Source: Lentisphaerae bacterium GWF2_45_14 (lineage in GTDB: Bacteria > Verrucomicrobiota > Lentisphaeria > Victivallales > GWF2-45-14). Taken from it: 34,354 nucleotides of DNA. A model generated the notes under the pieces. It made no database searches. It had not been told where the DNA came from and saw nothing but the letters and a program-made list of their open reading frames with translations. The position numbers and the translations under genes were made by a program. Below are positions 1 to 6,809 of this stretch, piece after piece. How positions within the stretch are numbered: position 1 is the first letter of the stretch; the number at the start of each line of letters is the position of its first letter. Location: assembly GCA_001804785.1 (NCBI GenBank), contig MHBG01000100.1, positions 1-34,354 of the forward strand, written 5' to 3'.

Positions 1-66
1 GATATCGATGAATAAGAATCCTGAATGCGTCAGGAGCCTCACAGGATTTCGATGGATCATCGATAT
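1..66. repeat. Nested inverted repeat (long imperfect hairpin)
   Basis: A 10-bp outer arm (2-11, atatcgatga) is perfectly complementary to 57-66. An inner 7-bp arm (17-23, aatcctg) is complementary to 42-48. The two are separated by internal loops of 5 and 8 nt, with an 18-nt apical loop. It is followed by an AT-rich run. It could be an RNA hairpin or rho-independent-like end of a gene lying left of the window, or a small mobile or REP-like hairpin. Nothing in the sequence decides between these. Confidence 0.45.
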
Positions 67-385
67 ATTATTATATATTTGAATGCAAATTGGTATAAAC
101 ATCAACTTGAGAATTGGCAAAGTAGCTAATATTTATTTTATATAATTTTGAAAATACTTTTACTGGACTTGATAATCCATGTGTTCAAAAAATTACCAAA
201 TTTTGAAGATTAGAAGGATTCGGGAGAATTGATTGAGCATCAGTCCATCGCAAGAACGGTCAGAGCCTTTTCCTTATTTTCCATTCTGATTTTTACCGGA
301 CAGTAGTGTTTTAGTTTAGGAGTCTTTTACACTTTTCAATTTCTCCAGCTTTCGGGGCCAGGCGCACTGGCTATTTCGGCAGAAA
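67..385. other. Intergenic region without a recognisable gene
   Basis: AT-rich to about 230, then of mixed composition. No reading frame with coding character and no RNA gene were recognised. Just downstream of the kinase stop (minus strand), GCCAG/CTGGC arms around 359-372 could form a 5-bp hairpin. It lacks a T-run, so it is not called a terminator. Confidence 0.5.
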
Positions 386-2728
386 TTATGATCCGGAATC
401 TTCCTGGTAGTCTTTGAGGGCGCGGCGGTATTCGGGAAGTTTTCCGTATTCTTTGCGGAGAGAGAGCTTCTCTGAACTTGAAGCGTGTTTAAGTTTAAGC
501 TTCAGGTATTCATAGGCTATCTGACTGCCCTCTTTCGCCCAGTCGTCATCAGGTGCGATTGATTTGATTCTGTAGAAATTACCATTTGCAATCAGGTAGT
601 AGAAATAGGCATTGGGATCACCGACTTTTTCTGATGCTTTCTTCAGGAATTTTAAAAGGAATGATATTTCCAGATCTTTTACAGGCACGTAAACGGTTCT
701 GTCACGCAAGAGCATTTTTATGGTTATCACGCCGTCGGAGATACTCTGAACGGCTCCGAGAGCGCCCTCCTTGAACTCTATCTGGGTACCCTCAAGCTGC
801 TTGCCGCCCGTAGTAATCAGAGTCTGAAGTTTTTTAGCAGACTCAAGAGCGGCCTGCATTTTCTTTGCCCATTCCGCGAAGGATTTCGCAGCCTCTTGTT
901 CGCGTGGGGATTTATCGGAAGCTTTCTCGAGTTCTTCGAGGGCAGGAGAGAAAACATCGATAGCCTCTTTATAGTTTCCTCTTCTGACAAAGTCGATGAA
1001 GCGGCGGCGCATCGAATTTTGAGAATTCTCAATGAACTTCACGTACTCATCGGCGTGTCTTGCAATTTCCTGTTGTTTTTCCTCTTCAACTTTTCTAAGC
1101 TGTTCTTCGCGTTCACTTTTCTTACGCTGAATCTCGTTACGCCTCTTTTCTTCCTCTTTGGCCTTTTTCATGGTCACTTCTCTAATGGCGAACTCTTCAT
1201 TGTATTTGCTTCTGAGTTTGTTTCTTCCTATTTCAAGTCTTTCCTCGTCGATTTTGAGGAAAGTGCCTCTGATTGACTCGATTTTGGATTTATCTTCATC
1301 AGAAAATACCTCAGACGGTGATATCTGAGCAAGAAGTTCCTCGCATTTCCTCAGAATATCGCCACGTTTTGCGGGATTTGCCGTGATAAAATCGATGACT
1401 TCGGTAATTTTGCCCGGAAGTCCCTGAGCTGCGGGCCGTTTGACTTCCTGTTGTTTTACCGGTTCGCGCGGCGGCTTTTTTATGGTAAGGGGCGGGGAGG
1501 AAGACGGAACGATCAGACTCCGCACAACGATTACTGTTCCGCCGATAAGCACAAGAACGGCGATTGCCGCCATGAGTATGGGGCGCCGTCTCGATGTCCT
1601 TTCCATCTGAATTGCACCTGACAGTGTGCCCGATCCGCTGCCGGGCGGTGAGGCCATTTTTGAAGTTTTCCCCAGCTCCGTGCCTGAAGCCCTGGTCTTT
1701 CCGAAGGCGCTGCCGGTTTCAGATGAAGACGGGATCGTAAAATGGCCTGTTTTTCTTTTTCTGGAAATGCCTTCGGTCGCGGTACTTGGAGTTTTTCCTC
1801 GTCTCAGCAGTCGCAGGTCTTCGACAAGTTCCTGAGCATCCTGGTAGCGTCTCTTAATATTTTTTTCCATCATCTTGACGATGACCTGACTTACATCCTG
1901 AGGGATTTCCGGATTCACAAGGTGTGGGGGGACAAGTTTTTCCTCAAGGTGCTTTCTAGCTATTTCGGTAGCTGTTTTGCCTTCAAATGGGAATTTGCCT
2001 GTAATCAGGTGGAAGAAAGTGGCACCGAGGCTGTATATGTCGCTTCTTATATCCATTGGCGCGCCGGTAAGGTGCTCGGGGCTTATGTATTGTGGAGTGC
2101 CCATAACTTCGTCGCCTTCCGCATCGTCGAGTTCGCCGGCGACCCTGGAGAGACCGAGGTCGGCCAGTTTGGCCCGTCCGTTACGGGTAAGCATTATGTT
2201 ATCGGGCTTTATGTCTCTGTGTATAAGTTTCTGTTCTTTCCATGCGTAATCGAGGGCCTCGGCGATCTGCTGAATTATTGAGGTTGCCATATCGAGGGGA
2301 ATTACCTTCTCGCGTTTAAGGACACTTTTCATGGTTTCGCCGTCGATATTTTCCATGGCAAAGTAGAATATTCCCTCGTCCTCTCCGACTGCGTATGCCT
2401 GTACTATATGGGGGTGATTCAATTTTGCGGCGGCCCTGGCTTCCTTGATAAAGTTAACCACAAACTCCGCATTATTTATGTAGCTATCGGCGAGAATCTT
2501 CACGGCTGCTGATCTATCAAGCGAAATCTGATGGGCAAGATATACTACCCCCATGCCGCCGCGGCCAAGTTCTTCAAGAATAATGAAATCCGCGATAACC
2601 GCACCTGTGGCGACACGCGAATAAGGAACTGTAACTACCTCCCCGCAGTGACCGCATTGCACATCTATTCCCAGGTCTGAATTTTCAACCGCTACGAGCC
2701 CGCGGCAAAATGGACATTGAAAACGCAT
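386..2728 (-). CDS. Membrane serine/threonine protein kinase with N-terminal zinc ribbon
   Basis: 780 residues. The N-terminus has a four-cysteine zinc ribbon (C5, C8, C25, C28). A Hanks-type kinase domain covers about 45-305: glycine loop GRGGMG at 55-60, the VAIK-type lysine K77, HRDIKPDN at 160-167, a DLG (D180) in place of the usual DFG, and GTPQYISPEH in the activation segment. A low-complexity Ser/Gly/Lys linker leads to one membrane helix at about 373-397. The rest, predicted outside the cytoplasm, is a strongly charged K/E-rich coiled coil (about 490-570) and a C-terminal region I do not recognise. The zinc ribbon plus kinase plus membrane anchor layout is common in PVC bacteria. The start is set by GGGAG just upstream. 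The substrate is unknown. It is the last gene of a minus-strand run but probably has its own promoter at 2849-2876. Confidence 0.9.
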   Translation of the reverse strand: MRFQCPFCRGLVAVENSDLGIDVQCGHCGEVVTVPYSRVATGAVIADFIILEELGRGGMGVVYLAHQISLDRSAAVKILADSYINNAEFVVNFIKEARAAAKLNHPHIVQAYAVGEDEGIFYFAMENIDGETMKSVLKREKVIPLDMATSIIQQIAEALDYAWKEQKLIHRDIKPDNIMLTRNGRAKLADLGLSRVAGELDDAEGDEVMGTPQYISPEHLTGAPMDIRSDIYSLGATFFHLITGKFPFEGKTATEIARKHLEEKLVPPHLVNPEIPQDVSQVIVKMMEKNIKRRYQDAQELVEDLRLLRRGKTPSTATEGISRKRKTGHFTIPSSSETGSAFGKTRASGTELGKTSKMASPPGSGSGTLSGAIQMERTSRRRPILMAAIAVLVLIGGTVIVVRSLIVPSSSPPLTIKKPPREPVKQQEVKRPAAQGLPGKITEVIDFITANPAKRGDILRKCEELLAQISPSEVFSDEDKSKIESIRGTFLKIDEERLEIGRNKLRSKYNEEFAIREVTMKKAKEEEKRRNEIQRKKSEREEQLRKVEEEKQQEIARHADEYVKFIENSQNSMRRRFIDFVRRGNYKEAIDVFSPALEELEKASDKSPREQEAAKSFAEWAKKMQAALESAKKLQTLITTGGKQLEGTQIEFKEGALGAVQSISDGVITIKMLLRDRTVYVPVKDLEISFLLKFLKKASEKVGDPNAYFYYLIANGNFYRIKSIAPDDDWAKEGSQIAYEYLKLKLKHASSSEKLSLRKEYGKLPEYRRALKDYQEDSGS

Positions 2729-2848
2729 AAAACTCCCGCACCTTTTCCTTATTTTTTAGACCAAAACGTATCCATAGGCCGCAAAAAACATTGAAACTCC
2801 CAGCCTAAGATTGAGTAATATAAACTTATTTTCCACAATAAAAAGCAT

Positions 2849-2876
2849 ATAATATATTTTTTATATTTCATTTCAA
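2849..2876 (-). promoter_or_regulatory. Candidate sigma70 promoter for the kinase gene
   Basis: On the minus strand TTGAAA (2871-2876) is separated by 16 nt from TATTAT (2849-2854). It begins 20 nt after the lpxA stop and lies about 120 nt before the kinase start. The surroundings are very AT-rich, so chance matches are possible. Confidence 0.4.
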
Positions 2877-2895
2877 GGCGAGGCATTCGCTCCGC

Positions 2896-3708
2896 TCAGT
2901 CTTCATCATCCTCAGACTTGTGGGAATACCTGGGGTTGCCGGGCATAATGCCGCGTCTTGTGGCTTTTATGAAATCAGTGAAATGGCTGACCTCGACAGT
3001 TATTTCTTCGGACTCAATTTTTTCGAGCGCATTTTTCGTGTTAAGTCCCTGGAAGAAATATGTTTTGATGGCCTTTCTTATGGCTGCCCTTTGAAGCGGA
3101 TCAAAACCGGCGCGCCGCAGACCTATAGTGTTGGGCCCAAAGACAAAACTGTTTTCCGTGAGGAGACAGTAAGGTGGAACATCCTGAACAATTGTGGCAT
3201 CGGCGCCAATCATGGCGAGTGAACCGATCCGGCAGAACTGGTGAATCTTTACATAGCCGCTCAAAACGGCGCCGTCCTCTATCTGAACGTGACCTGTAAT
3301 CGCGGTATGGTTCGCGATTGTGACACTGTTCCCGATTATCACATCGTGCGCGACGTGAACAAAAGCCATCAGCAACACATGATCGCCGACGACGGTCTTA
3401 AGTCCCTCGAATGGCGGGCGGTGAATTGTTACGTACTCTCTTATCACTGTATCGTGTCCGATTTCGGTGTAAGAGGTAACTCCTTCCGTAAATCTGTGGT
3501 CCTGAGGCTCTTCCCCCACAAGAGCACCGTAATATATCCTACAGTTTGGACCTATTTTTGTAAAGCGCCCCACCTTGACATGCGCATCGATAAAGCAACC
3601 CTCCCCGATAACTACGTCCTGAGAGATTATTGAGTAGGGGCCAATCCTGACATTGTCGCCGATTGATGCCTCGGGCGAGACGACCGCGGTAGGATGTATG
3701 CTGATCAT
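2896..3708 (-). CDS. lpxA: Acyl-[ACP]--UDP-N-acetylglucosamine O-acyltransferase (LpxA)
   Basis: 270 residues, close to the 262 of E. coli LpxA. It catalyses the first step of lipid A synthesis, moving a 3-hydroxyacyl chain from ACP to the 3-OH of UDP-GlcNAc in the cytoplasm. The N-terminal two thirds are left-handed beta-helix hexapeptide repeats (IHPTAVV, IGDNVRIG, IGPYSII and so on). The catalytic histidine is H121 in the VHVAHDVIIGN segment, equivalent to E. coli H125. A helical C-terminal domain (QRAAIRKAIKTYFFQ) follows, as expected for LpxA. AAGGA 9 nt upstream supports the start. It is not beside lpxC, fabZ or lpxD here; the upstream neighbour is dsbD, 72 nt away. It shows the organism makes LPS-type lipid A. 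Confidence 0.95.
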   Translation of the reverse strand: MISIHPTAVVSPEASIGDNVRIGPYSIISQDVVIGEGCFIDAHVKVGRFTKIGPNCRIYYGALVGEEPQDHRFTEGVTSYTEIGHDTVIREYVTIHRPPFEGLKTVVGDHVLLMAFVHVAHDVIIGNSVTIANHTAITGHVQIEDGAVLSGYVKIHQFCRIGSLAMIGADATIVQDVPPYCLLTENSFVFGPNTIGLRRAGFDPLQRAAIRKAIKTYFFQGLNTKNALEKIESEEITVEVSHFTDFIKATRRGIMPGNPRYSHKSEDDED

Positions 3709-3739
3709 TTTAGGAATTCCTTAACGATTTGAAATGATA

Positions 3740-3768
3740 ACAATATTTCCTGAAAGCGTCAGTTGCAA
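3740..3768 (-). promoter_or_regulatory. Candidate promoter for lpxA
   Basis: On the minus strand TTGCAA (3763-3768), a 17-nt spacer and TATTGT (3740-3745), about 30 nt before the lpxA start. Spacing is ideal and the match moderate. lpxA may therefore be transcribed independently of dsbD. Confidence 0.35.
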
Positions 3769-3780
3769 ATCGGAGGAGTC

Positions 3781-5334
3781 TCATTTTCCAGAAAGCGGCT
3801 TCAGGATTACGTATGACGGAAAGCCCGCGATATCGAAATAGTCCAGCACGGACCCTATCTGCGGGTCGGAAGGCTTTTCAGCTCTGAACTTAACTACGAA
3901 AAAATCTTCAAGCTCTTTGCTCACGCCGGGACTTTTCAGAGTCCCACGCTCCATCTGGGTGCAGTTCTTGCACCACGAGGCCCAAAAGTCAATAAGCAGC
4001 GGTTTACCACTTTTTGAGGATTGATCAAGCGCAGCCCCCAGCTTCTCCAGTTCTGCTTCAGGGCTCCAGCTTTCCTCAGAAGGAAGAAGAGAAAATCCGA
4101 TATAAGCATAGTAAATAGCGAAAAGAAAAATCATCACACCGAATGTATGCTTGACCCAGGTCATCCATTTTCCGGGCTTCGGCATTACAGAAAGTCCCGC
4201 TCCCGCAAACGGCCAGGGAAGCGCCATGCCCATCCCCAAGAGAAACGGAAGTAAAAGCCCAATCAAAGTTCCTTCCGAATACATCCTCGCCGAATAAAGC
4301 AGTACAGCCAGCACCACCGGCGCAATACACGATCCGGCAAGAAGCGCGGCCAACGCACCTAAGAAAAATGCCATTAAAACGGTACCCTTCTTCGAGGCCG
4401 AGGGATTTATTTTTGCACCGAACCTGGAAAAATCTATCGAAAAAATATTAAACATCGCAAGTGAAAAAATCATGAAGACCGTCGCTATTGCGAAATTAAA
4501 CCATGACATTGAGTTGAGATAGCCAAATCTTGCTCCACTCAATACCGCCACCATCCCGGCGACCCCATACGCAACCGCCATCCCCAATCCGTAAGCCGTC
4601 CCCCTGACAAAACCGCCATATCTGGATTTCGAGTCCATTTCAGCACCTATTATTGCCAGATTTATGGGGATAAGAGGAAGAACGCAGGGGGTAAAGTTAA
4701 GCATAAGTCCCCCAAAAAACACAATAAATATAATGATATAAATACTTTTCCCTTCAAGAAAATCCGAAGACATCCTTTTGTTGCCCCTCAAAAAACGAAG
4801 AAACTCCTCCTCTGGCAGGTACCCTGATATCGATGAAAAAACCTTGAAACCTTCAAGCTTTGATATTACTGAAAGTTTTCCATTTCCGGACATTGATGAG
4901 GCTGAAGCGCTTTTGTCCGTCTTCAAAAGAAGTTTTCCGGGCGGGTAGCAGACAAATGGGCTTTCGCCGCAGCCCTGAAAAGATATTTCGAAAGCGAGCG
5001 CACCCTTATCTTTGGGATATTTCCATGCAAAAACCTTCTCCCCGGAATAGACGGAATCCTTATTTTCATGGATTGAGGGAACCGGCGAAGAAAGCGGCTT
5101 TATTTCCTTACCCGAAGAATTTCTGGCGTCAATGGATGTCTGGCCTGCATAAAGATAGCGCTGGGCAGGAATGCCGACGCTCACAACCCAGGCGTTCTTT
5201 TCCTCCGTCAGCGTCCACTTGAAAATATCTTCCGACTTTGCCGCAAAAAGAGAAGTAAAAAGCCCTGTCACTGCGACTCCGCACAACAGGGCAGTTGAAA
5301 AACGCTTTAATAGAGACGTAGGAAAAAGTATCAT
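3781..5334 (-). CDS. dsbD: Thiol:disulfide interchange protein DsbD (cytochrome c-type biogenesis/reductant conduit)
   Basis: 517 residues, slightly shorter than the usual 560-580. It passes electrons from cytoplasmic thioredoxin across the inner membrane to periplasmic thiol proteins. All three modules and all six redox cysteines are visible. After a signal peptide (about 1-32), the periplasmic alpha domain carries C122 and C129 (FQGCGESPFVCYPP). The multi-helix membrane domain (about 197-417) carries C217 (NFTPCVLP) and C336 (AGSCIAP). The C-terminal thioredoxin domain carries C455-K-N-C458 (WASWCKNC) with the cis-proline in AGFPSY. Its ATG overlaps the TAA of the thioredoxin-like gene upstream by one base, so translation is probably coupled. 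The pair likely forms one periplasmic reduction pathway. Confidence 0.93.
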   Translation of the reverse strand: MILFPTSLLKRFSTALLCGVAVTGLFTSLFAAKSEDIFKWTLTEEKNAWVVSVGIPAQRYLYAGQTSIDARNSSGKEIKPLSSPVPSIHENKDSVYSGEKVFAWKYPKDKGALAFEISFQGCGESPFVCYPPGKLLLKTDKSASASSMSGNGKLSVISKLEGFKVFSSISGYLPEEEFLRFLRGNKRMSSDFLEGKSIYIIIFIVFFGGLMLNFTPCVLPLIPINLAIIGAEMDSKSRYGGFVRGTAYGLGMAVAYGVAGMVAVLSGARFGYLNSMSWFNFAIATVFMIFSLAMFNIFSIDFSRFGAKINPSASKKGTVLMAFFLGALAALLAGSCIAPVVLAVLLYSARMYSEGTLIGLLLPFLLGMGMALPWPFAGAGLSVMPKPGKWMTWVKHTFGVMIFLFAIYYAYIGFSLLPSEESWSPEAELEKLGAALDQSSKSGKPLLIDFWASWCKNCTQMERGTLKSPGVSKELEDFFVVKFRAEKPSDPQIGSVLDYFDIAGFPSYVILKPLSGK

Positions 5335-5795
5335 TATTTTTTATTCTTTTTCAGGACGCCTTCGAGATATTTGACGTAATTTGACGCACCGCCGGGCTGA
5401 TAACCGGTCCTGTCAAGCTCCTTGCCCACGGCATTCATTATGATAACGGTAGGGTAACCCTCAATTTTATATTTTGCCTGAAGCGCGTTGTTCTGCTTCA
5501 TGACATTAGACGGGAGCTGCTTCATCCGCGGAAAGTCAACCATTACCAGAACAAAATTTTTCTTGGCGAAACCGAGAAACTCTGCCTTTGAAAAAACCTC
5601 CGCGTCAAGTTTTTTACACCATCCGCACCAGTCGGAGCCGGAAAAATCCGCAAGAATCAGCAGATTCTTCTCTTTTGCGGTCTTTTTTGCCTTTTCAAAA
5701 TCTGTGGTCCAATCTGACCCTCCGGCAAAAAGCGATGATGTTGAGATAAACAACGCGGCGGCAATCACGACTAAGACACCTAGAGTCCTTTTCAT
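5334..5795 (-). CDS. Exported thioredoxin-like protein (Thioredoxin_7/DUF255-like fold)
   Basis: 153 residues from the chosen start. The frame continues 29 codons upstream, but this ATG is preceded by AAGGGG at good spacing and opens a clear signal peptide (MKRTLGVLVVIAAALF...SLFAGG). The domain carries the redox motif SDWCGWCKKL (C57, C60) and the cis-proline in EGYPTVI, so it is a thiol-disulfide oxidoreductase of the periplasm or a membrane-bound form. It precedes dsbD with a one-base TAA/ATG overlap on the minus strand. DsbD would be the natural electron donor. The substrate cannot be told from sequence; cytochrome maturation or repair of periplasmic cysteines are options. Confidence 0.87.
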   Translation of the reverse strand: MKRTLGVLVVIAAALFISTSSLFAGGSDWTTDFEKAKKTAKEKNLLILADFSGSDWCGWCKKLDAEVFSKAEFLGFAKKNFVLVMVDFPRMKQLPSNVMKQNNALQAKYKIEGYPTVIIMNAVGKELDRTGYQPGGASNYVKYLEGVLKKNKK

Positions 5796-5831
5796 AAAAC
5801 AAACCCCTTCTTTTTGTTCATTGACTCCCTC

Positions 5832-5860
5832 AACATACATCAATGTGTGAATTAAATCAA
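5832..5860 (-). promoter_or_regulatory. Candidate promoter for the thioredoxin-dsbD pair
   Basis: On the minus strand TTGATT (5855-5860), a 17-nt spacer and TATGTT (5832-5837), about 40 nt upstream of the chosen ATG at 5795. The longer frame's start at 5882 would lie upstream of this promoter, which fits the downstream start. Confidence 0.3.
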
Positions 5861-5946
5861 AAAACAGTTGCATATTGCGCAATAATAAGATATATATATT
5901 ACTATAATGAATGTAGTTTAATCCCCCCTCAACATTGGGTTAGACA

Positions 5947-6195
5947 ATGAAAGAAAAGAAATATCAGTTCAAGAGAGCCGCGCATATTCAGAAGAGTCTT
6001 CTGGTATGTCCAAATTGCTATGAATACCTCTCTCAGTTCGACATTGAGCACTTTCAAGTATGTCCTTACTGTGAATATAAGTTCGAGAACGATGACGAGA
6101 TTGAGGATTTCATACTTCAGCCCTTTGTCGAAAACTGGATAAGCCAGTTCGACGAGCCGCCCCAGAACAGCCCCGAACTGCTCCCGCCCCGCTGA
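5947..6195 (+). CDS. Small zinc-ribbon protein, function unknown
   Basis: 82 residues, very acidic in the C-terminal half. Two CxxC knuckles (C21/C24 and C39/C42, spaced by 14) strongly suggest a structural zinc ribbon. The N-terminus is basic (MKEKKYQFKRAAH). There is no signal peptide or membrane segment, so it is cytoplasmic. I do not recognise a family. The ribosome binding site is weak. A 107-codon frame on the opposite strand is judged a shadow because it has no motif. A TATAAT at 5903-5908 could be a -10 element but has no good -35. Possible roles are nucleic-acid binding or an adaptor. Confidence 0.6.
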   Translation: MKEKKYQFKRAAHIQKSLLVCPNCYEYLSQFDIEHFQVCPYCEYKFENDDEIEDFILQPFVENWISQFDEPPQNSPELLPPR

Positions 6196-6217
6196 CTCAG
6201 ACACCAGCAAAAGACTG

Positions 6218-6235
6218 GAAAACGGTGTTGTTTTC
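6218..6235 (+). terminator. Possible weak terminator after the zinc-ribbon gene
   Basis: GAAAAC (6218-6223) and GTTTTC (6230-6235) form a perfect 6-bp stem with a 6-nt loop, 23 nt after the stop. The T-run lies inside the stem rather than after it, so it would be weak. Confidence 0.25.
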
Positions 6236-6291
6236 GTTATTCTCGGCAACATGAAAAAGAACGCCGCAGCAGCGGGAAAATGAATTTCGGG

Positions 6292-6320
6292 TTGAAAGCT
6301 GGGGGTTTCGAGTTTATAAT
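6292..6320 (+). promoter_or_regulatory. Strong sigma70-type promoter
   Basis: TTGAAA (6292-6297), a 17-nt spacer and a perfect TATAAT (6315-6320). Transcription should begin near 6327. The ATG at 6321 abuts the -10 box and so cannot be used. This moves the start of the next gene to 6384. Confidence 0.7.
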
Positions 6321-6383
6321 ATGGGGCATATCGGATTTATTTGCCGGAACTATTACAAATCAAAAGTCATTATATATAGTATT

Positions 6384-6809
6384 ATGGACGAAAATTTCAA
6401 AAAAAGCATAAACAGAATTGTAGATACTGACCCTCGTTATGCAGTCGATGCTTACGAATTCGTGAGCATCGCGGTGAATTATACCGCCCATAAACTCAAA
6501 AAGCATAGAGAAAAAGAAAAACCGGACCGCCACGTGTCAGCAAAGGAACTCCTCGACGGCATCGCCGATTATGCCCTCAGGGAATTCGGCCCCATGGCCA
6601 GCGAAGTAATGAAAAGCTGGGGTCTTACGAACGCAAAGGCCATAGGCAACGTCGTCTTCAACATGATCGGCGAAAGGCTCCTTAAGGCCAGCGAAGAAGA
6701 TTGCGTGGAGGATTTCAGTATTGAATACGACTTTGACGAAACTCTGAGAAAACCATTTATCAGGGAAAATGCCGCCGAAAGATCAATAAATCCACCAATG
6801 ATAGCCTGA
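6384..6809 (+). CDS. Minf_1886-family protein (Planctomycete/Verrucomicrobia-restricted)
   Basis: 141 residues from the chosen ATG. The frame runs 21 codons further up, but that ATG abuts the -10 box of a strong promoter. The order RYAVDAYEFV, an HVSAKELLDGIADYALREFGPMA-type core (written in part), then SWGLTNAKAIGNVVFNMIGE and SIEYDFDETL matches my memory of the TIGR04138 family, known only from PVC bacteria and of unknown function. It is soluble and mostly helical. Its TGA overlaps the ATG of the M16 peptidase gene by one base (TGATG), so the two are probably translated in a coupled way. No ribosome binding site is obvious. It is a useful lineage marker. The family assignment is from recall, not a search. 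Confidence 0.8.
   Translation: MDENFKKSINRIVDTDPRYAVDAYEFVSIAVNYTAHKLKKHREKEKPDRHVSAKELLDGIADYALREFGPMASEVMKSWGLTNAKAIGNVVFNMIGERLLKASEEDCVEDFSIEYDFDETLRKPFIRENAAERSINPPMIA

Noticed and set aside
5929..6252. 107-codon minus-strand frame opposite the zinc-ribbon gene.
   Set aside because: No motif, poor coding character, and it covers the CxxC protein, which makes better biochemical sense.
6321..6383. Upstream ATG extending the Minf_1886-family gene by 21 codons.
   Set aside because: It abuts the TATAAT of a near-consensus promoter, so it would lie before or at the transcript start; the added residues do not look like the family.
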